Assembly: GCF_000972865.1 (NCBI RefSeq) | Contig: NZ_CP011144.1 | Location: forward strand, 1,116,001-1,180,000 | DNA: 64,000 nucleotides | Source: Pseudoxanthomonas suwonensis | Lineage (GTDB): Bacteria; Pseudomonadota; Gammaproteobacteria; Xanthomonadales; Xanthomonadaceae | Reading direction: 5' to 3' | In this document: piece after piece, positions 44,617 to 51,880 of the stretch | Position numbering within the stretch: the stretch's first letter is position 1 | How the letters are laid out: every line of letters starts with the position of its first letter | The notes under the pieces: model-generated | Databases searched by the model: none | What the model saw: the letters and a program-made list of their open reading frames with translations, nothing else | What the model was told of the DNA's origin: nothing | Position numbers and translations under genes: made by a program

Positions 44617-45434
44617 CCGTCCAGGAACAGGTCCGGCAGCAGTGGCTGGGAGGGATCGACGGCGTAGCCGGACAGGTCGGTCACGCCGGCCTCGGCCAGC
44701 ACCTCGTCGTCGATCAGGAAGCGGCCGCTGAAGCCGGGCGCCGGCCGCACCAGCACCGCGTGCGCGGCGTCGGCCATGATCTCCGGGCGGCGGCCGTTGG
44801 CGGTGCTCACGCCCGGGATCATGTTCAGCGCGTCGGTGCCGATCAGCGTGCGCGGCCACAGCGCGTTGACCGCCACACCCTGCGCGCCGAACTCGGCGGC
44901 CAGGCCCAGGGTCACGAAGCTCATGCCCATCTTGGCCAGGGTGTAGCCGGTGTGCGGGCCCCACCACTTCGGGTCCAGCGACGGCGGCGGCGCCAGGGTC
45001 AGGATGTGCGGGTTGGGCGCGGCCAGCAGGTGCGGCAGGCAGGCCTGCGCGCACAGGAAGCTGCCGCGCGCGTTGACCTGCTGCATCAGGTCGAAGCGCT
45101 TCATCGGCGTGTCCAGGGTGCCGCGCAGCCAGATCGCGCTGGCGTTGTTGACCAGGATGTCGATCCCGCCGAAGGCGTCGACCGTGGCCGCCACCGCCGC
45201 GCGCACCTGGTCTTCCTCGCGGATGTCGCACTTCAGCGCCAAGCCCTGGCCGCCGGCGGCGTTCACCGCCTCGGCCGCGCTGTGGATGGTGCCGGGCAGC
45301 CTCGGGTTGGGCACCGAGGACTTGGCGGCGATGGCCACGTTGGCACCGTCGCGCGCCGCGCGCAGGGCGATGGCCAGGCCGATGCCGCGCGAGGCGCCGG
45401 TGATGAACAGGGTCTTGCCGGCCAGGGACGTCAT
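44613..45434 (-). CDS. Short-chain dehydrogenase/reductase (HSDL2-like)
   Basis: 273 aa. NAD(P)-binding 'FITGASRGIGLAIALRAARDGANVAIAAKSS', 'DILVNNASAIWLRGTLDTPMKRFDLMQQVNARG', and a catalytic Tyr-x3-Lys 'GYTLAKMGM' preceded by a region ('ILTLAPPPSLDPKWWGPHTGYT') typical of the HSDL2/'SDR with SCP2' branch. A substrate such as a fatty or steroid-like alcohol is not readable. The stop TAG lies in a degenerate REP end. Confidence 0.9.
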   Translation of the reverse strand: MTSLAGKTLFITGASRGIGLAIALRAARDGANVAIAAKSSVPNPRLPGTIHSAAEAVNAAGGQGLALKCDIREEDQVRAAVAATVDAFGGIDILVNNASAIWLRGTLDTPMKRFDLMQQVNARGSFLCAQACLPHLLAAPNPHILTLAPPPSLDPKWWGPHTGYTLAKMGMSFVTLGLAAEFGAQGVAVNALWPRTLIGTDALNMIPGVSTANGRRPEIMADAAHAVLVRPAPGFSGRFLIDDEVLAEAGVTDLSGYAVDPSQPLLPDLFLDG

Positions 45435-45516
45435 GCTTCCACCTCGTTCTCCACCACGGGCGCGTCCTCCGGACACGGAGGCCGCGTGGCATTGTCGGCG
45501 CGATCCTCGCCCACGC

Positions 45517-46176
45517 TCAAGGCTGTGGCCCGCGGCCCTCGTTGTCCTCCCAGCCCAGCAGGCGCCGGGTGACGAAGCGGTAGACCGGCTTGCCGGTGGC
45601 GAACCACAGTCCGCGCACCCACGAAGGACGCGCCAGCAGGCGGCGCTCCACCGGCGTGAGCGATCCGCCGCAATAGGTGCGCTTGTGCTTGAGCAGGTGG
45701 CGCAGGTCCTCGCGCGCGAGCAGGCGCATCCAGCGCGAACGCGGATCGCCGCGCACGGCCAGCTGGAAGTCGATCAGTGCCGGGGTGCCGTCGTCCAGCA
45801 CCAGCCAGTTGGCTTCCTTGGCCAGGTCGTTGTGGACGATGCCGCGGCGATGCACCTGCTGCAGCAGGCGGCGCGCGGCATGGAAGTAGGCCGGGTCGCG
45901 GTGCGGCGGCCGCTGGTAGAGGACGTGTCCGCCCAGGAAACTGCGGTCCAGCCGCGCGCCGTCCCAGGCGAGCAGGTCGGGGGTCGCCGGCAGCCCGGCC
46001 AGCGCACGCAGGGCCGCCGCCTCGCGCCTGGCCAGCGAACGCGCGATGGGCCGCGTCCACCACGGGGACGCCGTCCAATCCCGGCGGATGTAGGCGCGTC
46101 CGGCTTCGCGCACCAGCAGGATGGCCCCGAACGTGTCGGATTTCAGCGGCTCGATGGTCTGTTCGTATTCGGGCAT
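45517..46176 (-). CDS. RIO/lipopolysaccharide-kinase-like small protein kinase
   Basis: 219 aa from ATG 46176. It has a compact kinase fold with catalytic loop 'GIVHNDLAKEANWLVLDDG' (Asp and Asn in place) and metal-binding 'ALIDFQLAVRGDPRS' (IDF instead of DFG). The N-lobe is short, 'FGAILLVREAGRAYIRRDW'. Similar proteins are annotated as RIO1-like or LPS core/3-deoxy-manno-octulosonate kinase relatives; phosphorylation of a lipid-linked sugar is possible but not shown. It is divergent from the DedA-PAP2 gene. Confidence 0.75.
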   Translation of the reverse strand: MPEYEQTIEPLKSDTFGAILLVREAGRAYIRRDWTASPWWTRPIARSLARREAAALRALAGLPATPDLLAWDGARLDRSFLGGHVLYQRPPHRDPAYFHAARRLLQQVHRRGIVHNDLAKEANWLVLDDGTPALIDFQLAVRGDPRSRWMRLLAREDLRHLLKHKRTYCGGSLTPVERRLLARPSWVRGLWFATGKPVYRFVTRRLLGWEDNEGRGPQP

Positions 46177-46318
46177 CGCGCAATTGTAGGTCCCGCGGCG
46201 AGGACACGAGCGGCCGGCGGCCCATGCCGGCCACCGCGAACGGCGAAGCGCCTGCGCGGCTCGCCGCGCTGCGGGGATCCCGGCCGGTGGTTTAGTCGGG
46301 ATCCATGGGTGGGCCACC

Positions 46319-46324
46319 TATAAT
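46319..46324 (+). promoter_or_regulatory. -10 box for a nearly leaderless mRNA
   Basis: TATAAT ends 8 nt before the ATG at 46333, so the transcript would start at or within a few bases of the start codon. No SD fits between. The -35 region is weak (TTTAGTC/TCGGGA). Confidence 0.65.
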
Positions 46325-46332
46325 CCACACCC

Positions 46333-48333
46333 ATGGAATCCTCCTGGATGGACGCCGTACTGGCCTGGATCGGGAACCACCCCGTCCTCGCCGGCGCGGT
46401 GATCTTCGCCATCGCCTTCTGTGACGCGCTGATCGTGGTCGGCGCGATCGTGCCCGCGTTGCCGCTGCTGTTCGCGGTGGGCGTGCTGATCGGCATGGGC
46501 GAGATCTCCGGCCCGTACGCGGTGGCCTGCGCCACCCTGGGCGCGTTCCTCGGCGACGGGCTGAGCTTCTGGGTCGGGCGACGCTGGGGCAACCGGCTGT
46601 ACGGGGTGTGGCCCTTCAGCCGCTACCCGCAGCTGCTCGGCCGCGGCGAGATCCTGTTCCGGCGCAACGCCTTCACCAGCATCCTGGCGGCCCGCTACGT
46701 CGGCGCGGTCCGCCCCTTCGTCCCGGCGATCGCCGGCATGGCGGGGATGCCGCTGCGCCGCTACGCCTTCGCCAGCGGCCTGGCCTGCCTGTCCTGGGGC
46801 GTGCTGTTCCTGGCGCCGGGCTGGGTGCTGGGCCGCGCCTACGACGCGGTGGCCGCGGTGGCCGGCCACCTGGTGATCGTGCTCGGCCTGCTGCTGGCGG
46901 TGCTGGCGCTGGCCTGGGCCTGGGTGCTCTACACCTACCGCTGGTTCGCCGACCACGCCGACTCGCTGCTGGCGCGCGCGCTGGACTGGTCGCACCGGCA
47001 CCCGGTGCTGGGCCGGCATTCGGCCGCGGTGTTCGACCCGACCCATCGCGAGTCGGCCTCGCTGGCCCTGCTCGCGGTGCTGCTGCTGGCGATCGGCTGG
47101 GCCTGGTTCGCGCTGCTGGTGGCGGTGGTCGGCCACGGCGAGCCGCTGGCGATGGACCTGGCCGTGCACCAGATGATGCTGGCGCTGCGCAATCCGCTGG
47201 CCGACTACCCGCTGGCGGCGCTGGCCTCGCTCGGCGACTGGCCGGTGCTGGCCCCGGCCTGCCTGGCGGTGCTGGGGTATTTCCTGTGGCGGCAGCGCTG
47301 GATGGCCGCGGCGCACTGGCTGGCCGCGCTGGCCTTCGGCTTGGCCCTGACCTGGCTGCTGGGCAACACCGTCGAGGTGGTGCGTCCGCCCGGGGCCAGC
47401 AGCGGCTTCGGCTTCCCCTCGATCGCGGTGACCATGACCACCATCGCGTTCGGCTTCTTCGCGGTGCTGATCGCGCGCGAGTTGCCCGGCCGCGACCGGG
47501 TCTGGCCCTACCTGGTCTCGGGCGTGACCGTGGCGGTCATTGGTTTTGCCCGCCTGTACCTGGGCGCGCACTGGCTCAGCGACGTGGTCGGCGGGATGCT
47601 GCTGGGCATCGTCTGGCTGCTGGTGCTGGGGATCGCCTACCGGCGGCGCTTCAACCGCTCGTTCTGGGTCAAGCCGGTGGCGTGGATCTTCTACGGCACC
47701 TTCGTCGTGGCGGCGCTGTGGTACGCGCCGCGCAACATCGAGGCCAAGCTCGACAAGTTCGAACCGCCGCCGCCACTGCCGGTCGTGCAGGACCTGGAGG
47801 ACTGGTGGAGCCACGAATGGATGCTGCAGCCGGCGCGGCGCAACGAGTTCGACGACGCGTTGCGCTGGCCGCTGGACGTGCAGGTGGCCGGCCCGCTGGC
47901 GCCGCTGCGCGCGCGGCTGGAGGCGGACGGCTGGCGGGTGCAGCCGCAGGCGCGCTGGGAGCAGGCGATCAGCCTGTTCGACACCGACAGCGAGCCGGCG
48001 CAGGTGCCGGTGCTGCCGGCCACCCTGGAGGCGCGCACCGAGGCCCTGCTGATGGTCCGCGATGAAGCGGGCGGCGACCTGCGCCACGTGTTGCGGCTGT
48101 GGCCCACCCCGGTGCACCTGCAGCCGGGCGGCGTGCCGCTGTGGGTGGGCACCGCGCAGACCCTGCAGTTCCGGCACGATTTCGGGCTGCTGGTGACATG
48201 GCGCCCGCTGTCGGGTGCCGACCCGGCGCTGGAACAGGTGCTGGCCCCGCTGCGCGACCTGCCGCACGCGGTCGCACCGCACCCGGAATCGGGGCTGCCG
48301 GTGCTGCGCGTGCGCAGCGACGGCATCGAATAG
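46333..48333 (+). CDS. DedA-PAP2-LssY three-domain membrane protein
   Basis: 666 aa. Residues 1-200 are a DedA/SNARE-associated domain ('LGAFLGDGLSFWVGRRWGNRLYGVWPF', 'RYVGAVRPFVPAIAGMAGMPLRRY'). Residues 245-445 are a PAP2-like membrane phosphatase domain. Residues 460-666 are a soluble LssY-type C-terminal domain. PAP2 motif C3 is intact ('RLYLGAHWLSDVVGG', about 407-421). C1 lacks the usual Lys ('NTVEVVRPP') and C2 reads 'GFPSIAVTM' without the catalytic His. DedA proteins flip undecaprenyl or other phospholipids, so lipid-carrier recycling is a reasonable role; hydrolysis is doubtful. Probably transcribed without a leader. Confidence 0.87.
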   Translation: MESSWMDAVLAWIGNHPVLAGAVIFAIAFCDALIVVGAIVPALPLLFAVGVLIGMGEISGPYAVACATLGAFLGDGLSFWVGRRWGNRLYGVWPFSRYPQLLGRGEILFRRNAFTSILAARYVGAVRPFVPAIAGMAGMPLRRYAFASGLACLSWGVLFLAPGWVLGRAYDAVAAVAGHLVIVLGLLLAVLALAWAWVLYTYRWFADHADSLLARALDWSHRHPVLGRHSAAVFDPTHRESASLALLAVLLLAIGWAWFALLVAVVGHGEPLAMDLAVHQMMLALRNPLADYPLAALASLGDWPVLAPACLAVLGYFLWRQRWMAAAHWLAALAFGLALTWLLGNTVEVVRPPGASSGFGFPSIAVTMTTIAFGFFAVLIARELPGRDRVWPYLVSGVTVAVIGFARLYLGAHWLSDVVGGMLLGIVWLLVLGIAYRRRFNRSFWVKPVAWIFYGTFVVAALWYAPRNIEAKLDKFEPPPPLPVVQDLEDWWSHEWMLQPARRNEFDDALRWPLDVQVAGPLAPLRARLEADGWRVQPQARWEQAISLFDTDSEPAQVPVLPATLEARTEALLMVRDEAGGDLRHVLRLWPTPVHLQPGGVPLWVGTAQTLQFRHDFGLLVTWRPLSGADPALEQVLAPLRDLPHAVAPHPESGLPVLRVRSDGIE

Positions 48334-48343
48334 CCGGCGCCGG

Positions 48344-48949
48344 CTATTCCTCGTCCAGCCACTCCAGTACCCGGTCCAGGCGCCGGTGCGGATCGTCCTC
48401 CTGCAGCAGCGCCAGGCGCTGCTCGTCGGTGACCGGCAGCAGCTCGGCCAGGCGCCAGCCGACCCAGGACGCATCCTCGAGCTGGCGCAGGTTGGCGCTG
48501 GCATGCCCCAAAACGGGATGCACGCCGCCGACCTTCTCCAGCAGCTCGCCCAGCAGCGTGGCCAGCATCGCGTGCTGCGGCTGCAGCGGCGCGGCGGCCG
48601 GTCCGTCGCACCACTGCACTTCGCCGACCAGCAAGCCGTTGTCGCGCACCCGCGTGCGCGCCACGCGGAAGCGGCGCACGCCGCGCACCTGCAGGGTCAG
48701 CAGGCCGTTGCGGTCGTTGCCGAAGTCCTCGATCCGCGCCTCCACGCCGAACGCCGCCGGCGTCGCCGGCACGCCGACCTCCTCGCCCTCCAGGATCAGG
48801 CAGACGCCGAAGCCGCGGCCGCTACGGCCGCACTCGGCGACCAGGTCCAGGTAGCGGCGCTCGAACACGCGCAGGCCCAGCGGCGCGCCGGGCAACAGCA
48901 CGGTGTGCAGGGGGAACAGCGGCAGCGCTTCGGTGGCGGTCACGGGCAT
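48344..48949 (-). CDS. Lon N-terminal (substrate-binding) domain protein
   Basis: 201 aa, stand-alone LON/PUA-like domain without ATPase or protease parts: 'LPLFPLHTVLLPGAPLGLRVFERRYLDLVAECGRSGRGFGVCLIL' and 'GNDRNGLLTLQVRGVRRFRV'. The C-terminal half is helical ('LLGELLEKVGGVHPVLGHASANLRQLEDASWVGWRLAELLPV'). Such proteins are common next to cell-wall and adk genes in xanthomonads; function unknown. Convergent with the DedA-PAP2 gene (10-nt gap). Confidence 0.88.
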   Translation of the reverse strand: MPVTATEALPLFPLHTVLLPGAPLGLRVFERRYLDLVAECGRSGRGFGVCLILEGEEVGVPATPAAFGVEARIEDFGNDRNGLLTLQVRGVRRFRVARTRVRDNGLLVGEVQWCDGPAAAPLQPQHAMLATLLGELLEKVGGVHPVLGHASANLRQLEDASWVGWRLAELLPVTDEQRLALLQEDDPHRRLDRVLEWLDEE

Positions 48950-49011
48950 GCGCGGGCGGCGGGTTCTACTTCAGGTTAGCGCGCCGCGCCCGGCCGTGGG
49001 TCATGGCGCCG

Positions 49012-50421
49012 TCAAACGGCGGACCGGCCGGCGAGCATGGCCACGAACCGGCGCGGCGCGCCGTCGAAGCCGCCGTTGGACATGAACACGACATGGTCAC
49101 CGGGCCGCACCGCCTCGCGCAGCGCGTCCAGCAGCGCGCCGGTGTCGGACGCGGTGCGCGCCTGGCCGCGCACCGCGGCGACCACCTTGCCGGCGTCCCA
49201 GGCCAGTTCCGGCCGGTGCAGGAACACCACCGCATCGGCCAGGTCCAGCGACGGCGCCAGCGCCCCGGCGTGCGCGCCCAGCCGCATCGAATTGCTGCGC
49301 GGCTCCATCGCCACCACGATCCGCGCATCGCCGACCCTGGCACGCAGGCCCTCCAGCGTGGTGCGGATCGCGGTGGGGTGGTGGGCGAAATCGTCGTACA
49401 CGGTCACCCCGCCCTGCGTGCCCAGCACCTCCAGCCGGCGCTTGACGCTGGCGAAGCCGGCCAGCGCCGGGATCACCTGCGCCGGCTCCACCCCGACCGC
49501 ATGCGCGGCGGCCAGCGCGGCCAGCGCGTTCATGACGTTGTGGCGGCCCACCAGCGGCCAGCGCAGCGTGCCCACGTCCTGTCCGCGATGCAGCACGATG
49601 AAGGCGCTGCCGTCGGCCTCGAGCAGGCGCGCGCTCCAGTCGAAGCCCGCGCCGCCGTCGGCGCGCGGGATCGCCACCGCCGCATCGTCCAGACCAAAGG
49701 TTTCCACCGGCGTCCAGCAGCCCATCGCCAATACTTCGGCCAGGTGCGCGTCCTCGCCGTTGACGAGCAGCCGGCCGCGGCGCGGCACCGTGCGCACCAG
49801 GTGGTGGAACTGGCGCTGGATCGCGGCCAGGTCCGGGAAGATATCGGCGTGGTCGTACTCGAGGTTGTTGAGGATCGCCACCGTCGGCCGGTAGTGGACG
49901 AACTTGCTGCGCTTGTCGAAGAACGCGGTGTCGTACTCGTCGGCTTCGACCACGAACTCGCGCCCGCCGCCCAGCCGCGCGGAGGTGCCGAAGTCCTCGG
50001 CCACCCCGCCGATCAGGAAGCCCGGCTCGCGTCCGGCCGCCTGCAGCAGGAACGCGAGGATGGTCGTGGTGGTGGTCTTGCCGTGGGTGCCGGCCACCGC
50101 CAGGGTGGTACGCCCGGGCAGCACGCGCTCGGCCAGCCACTGCGCGCCGGAGGTGTAGCGGCGGCCGTCATCCAGCACCTGCTCGACGGCGGGGTTGCCA
50201 CGCGAGAGGGCGTTGCCGACGACGACCTCTTCCGCGTCGGCGGAGATATTCTCCGGCAGGTAGCCCTGCCTCAGCTCGATGCCCAGCTGCTCCAGCTGGG
50301 TGGACATCGGCGGGTACACCGCCTGGTCGCTGCCCTCGACCTCGAAGCCCAGCTCGCGCGCCAGCGCGGCGACGCCACCCATGAAGGTCCCGGCGATGCC
50401 GAGGATGTGGATCTTGCTCAT
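49012..50421 (-). CDS. mpl: UDP-N-acetylmuramate:L-Ala-gamma-D-Glu-meso-DAP ligase
   Basis: Murein recycling ligase attaching the recovered tripeptide to UDP-MurNAc. 469 aa, Mur-ligase fold: N-terminal 'KIHILGIAGTFMGGVAALARELGFEVEGSD' (UDP binding), P-loop 'VAGTHGKTTTTTILAFLL', 'VVEADEYDTAFFDKRSKFVHYRP' (Mpl-specific), 'AILNNLEYDHADIFPD', 'VYDDFAHHPTAI' and 'EPRSNSMRLG'. The 'DEYDTAFFDKRSKF' stretch separates Mpl from MurC. The upstream gap of 741 bp is full of repeats. Confidence 0.95.
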   Translation of the reverse strand: MSKIHILGIAGTFMGGVAALARELGFEVEGSDQAVYPPMSTQLEQLGIELRQGYLPENISADAEEVVVGNALSRGNPAVEQVLDDGRRYTSGAQWLAERVLPGRTTLAVAGTHGKTTTTTILAFLLQAAGREPGFLIGGVAEDFGTSARLGGGREFVVEADEYDTAFFDKRSKFVHYRPTVAILNNLEYDHADIFPDLAAIQRQFHHLVRTVPRRGRLLVNGEDAHLAEVLAMGCWTPVETFGLDDAAVAIPRADGGAGFDWSARLLEADGSAFIVLHRGQDVGTLRWPLVGRHNVMNALAALAAAHAVGVEPAQVIPALAGFASVKRRLEVLGTQGGVTVYDDFAHHPTAIRTTLEGLRARVGDARIVVAMEPRSNSMRLGAHAGALAPSLDLADAVVFLHRPELAWDAGKVVAAVRGQARTASDTGALLDALREAVRPGDHVVFMSNGGFDGAPRRFVAMLAGRSAV

Positions 50422-50464
50422 GCGGCGATTGTCGCTGATGCGGTGTGGGTTTGGCAGGCGGGGG

Positions 50465-50670
50465 CGGAGCAGGAGCGGGAGCGGGAGCAAGGGCAAGGCC
50501 AAGGGCGCTGGCTTCGGCCGGGGCCGCCGTGCCCAGGGGGTCTGGCGCATCGCTCCGCTGCGGCGTCCTGCCTCCGAGTCGCGAACGCAGCACATCCCTG
50601 TGCTGCTTGCGCCAGACCCCCTGGACACGACGGCCTCGGGAGCTTTGGGGGCATGGCTTCGATTAGTGGA
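50465..50670 (-). repeat. Composite structured element D (divergent relative)
   Basis: Same architecture as A-C with a different stem. Hexamer-like tract 50465-50506 (GGGAGC/GGCAAG units), spacer with GCTTCGGCCGGGGC, perfect 17-bp arms at 50533-50549 (CCAGGGGGTCTGGCGCA) and 50608-50624, and a 58-nt core with an AGCACA-TCCC-TGTGCT hairpin. Beyond the arms, CTCGGGAGCTTTGGGGG matches, in reverse, the outer flank of copy C (CCCCAAAGCTCCCGA). C and D face each other around a REP in the mpl-adk gap. Confidence 0.75.
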
Positions 50671-50759
50671 GCAACGGCAACCGCAAAAGCACTCCTCCCC
50701 GGCCCTCCCCTTCGCCTGCGGCAAACGGGAGGGAGCAAGCCCGCGACGGCGCCGCTTTC

Positions 50760-50853
50760 TGTAGGAGCGGGCATGACCGCGACACGGGCGTCGGAATCAC
50801 GGGGGCGTCGCCTGGACCGACGGCGTCGGGTCGCGGTCATGCCCGCTCCTACA
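50760..50853. repeat. GTAG REP pair
   Basis: Matched arms TGTAGGAGCGGGCATGACCG and GGTCATGCCCGCTCCTACA. It lies between the two composite elements C and D. Confidence 0.92.
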
Positions 50854-50889
50854 AAAAGCCGTTCGCTGCTCAACGCCTGCGAACGGAGC

Positions 50890-51090
50890 CACGACCCCAA
50901 AGCTCCCGAAGACGTGGCGGGCCGGGAGTATTGCGGCAGCGGCCAGGGATGGCCGCGTCGGCGAGTCGGCACATGGATGTGCCGTCGAGACGACCGCAAT
51001 ACTCCCGGCCCGCCGCGGCTCAGCCCGAAGCCAACCACATCCGGCGCTCTTGACCTTGCGGTTGCGGTTGCGGTTGCGGTTGCGGTTGCC
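50890..51090 (+). repeat. Composite structured element C
   Basis: Perfect 21-bp arms 50916-50936 (GGCGGGCCGGGAGTATTGCG plus G) and 50994-51014. The 57-nt core is almost identical to that of B. The shared tail CGGCTCAGCCCGAAGCC is followed by six near-perfect hexamers (GTTGCG) at 51055-51090. Relative to B, four arm positions differ and each is compensated on the opposite arm. The hexamer tract ends 15 nt before the adk terminator. Confidence 0.88.
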
Positions 51091-51104
51091 GAAGTTTCGG
51101 TCAA

Positions 51105-51139
51105 CAAAAAACGCGCGCCGCCACGAGGGCGACGCGCGT
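51105..51139 (-). terminator. Intrinsic terminator after adk
   Basis: On the minus strand, stem ACGCGCGTCGCC / GGCGGCGCGCGT (12 bp with one G-U) and a 5-nt loop, followed by TTTTTT, 24 nt after the adk stop. Confidence 0.88.
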
Positions 51140-51162
51140 CTGTTTCGACGGATCTTCGGGGG

Positions 51163-51729
51163 TCAGGAGGCCTTGAGGGCCACCAGGATCCGCGCGGTGA
51201 TCTCGTCCATGCTGCCGACGCCGTCGATCCGGGTCAGCGTGCCGCGGTTCTCGTAGAAACCGATCACCGGCGCGGTGGAATCGTTGTAGACCTGCAGGCG
51301 CTTGCGCACCGACTCGGGGTTGTCGTCGGCGCGGCCTTCGGCCTGCGCACGACCGGCGATGCGCTCGACCAGCAGGTCGGTGCCCACGTCCAGCTGCACC
51401 ACCGCGTCCAGCGGCTGGCCGATCTTGGCCAGCAGCCCGTCCAGCGCACCGGCCTGGACCAGGTTGCGCGGATAACCGTCGAGGATGAAACCGCCGACCA
51501 CATCGTCGCGACCCAGCCGCGACTCGAGCATGCCCAGCAGGATCTCGTCGGAGACCAGGTCGCCGCGCGCCATCACTTCCTTGGCCTGCAGCCCCAGCGG
51601 CGTGCCGGCGGCCACCTCGGCACGCAGCAGGTCGCCGGTGGAGATGTGGGGGACGCCGAGGGTTTCCTTCAGGCGCGCGGCCTGCGTGCCCTTGCCCGAA
51701 CCGGGCGGGCCCAGTAGTACCAGTCGCAT
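51163..51729 (-). CDS. adk: Adenylate kinase (short form)
   Basis: ATP + AMP = 2 ADP. 188 aa. P-loop 'LLGPPGSGKGTQAARL' (4-19), AMP site 'HISTGDLLRAEVAAGTPLG', 'GFILDGYPRNLVQAGALD', and a short loop 'RAQAEGRADDNPESVRKRL' in place of the 30-residue LID found in E. coli; the short LID-less form is usual in xanthomonads. Its own terminator follows. Divergent from pfp. Confidence 0.96.
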   Translation of the reverse strand: MRLVLLGPPGSGKGTQAARLKETLGVPHISTGDLLRAEVAAGTPLGLQAKEVMARGDLVSDEILLGMLESRLGRDDVVGGFILDGYPRNLVQAGALDGLLAKIGQPLDAVVQLDVGTDLLVERIAGRAQAEGRADDNPESVRKRLQVYNDSTAPVIGFYENRGTLTRIDGVGSMDEITARILVALKAS

Positions 51730-51880
51730 CGATTGCTCCCTGGAGAAATGTTCCGTGGCGGCCGGGGGCGCTAGACTTCCGTCCCTGCGCACCGCCGCAT
51801 TGCACCGCACCATCGCGGTGCAGCTTACCCCATCCGGCAGTGCTGTCCCAAGAATGTCCCGCTCCCGAGGAACTTCGACC

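Noticed and set aside
46318..48504. A 728-codon minus-strand frame over the DedA-PAP2 gene
   Set aside because: His/Gln/Arg-rich low-complexity shadow of the plus-strand gene.
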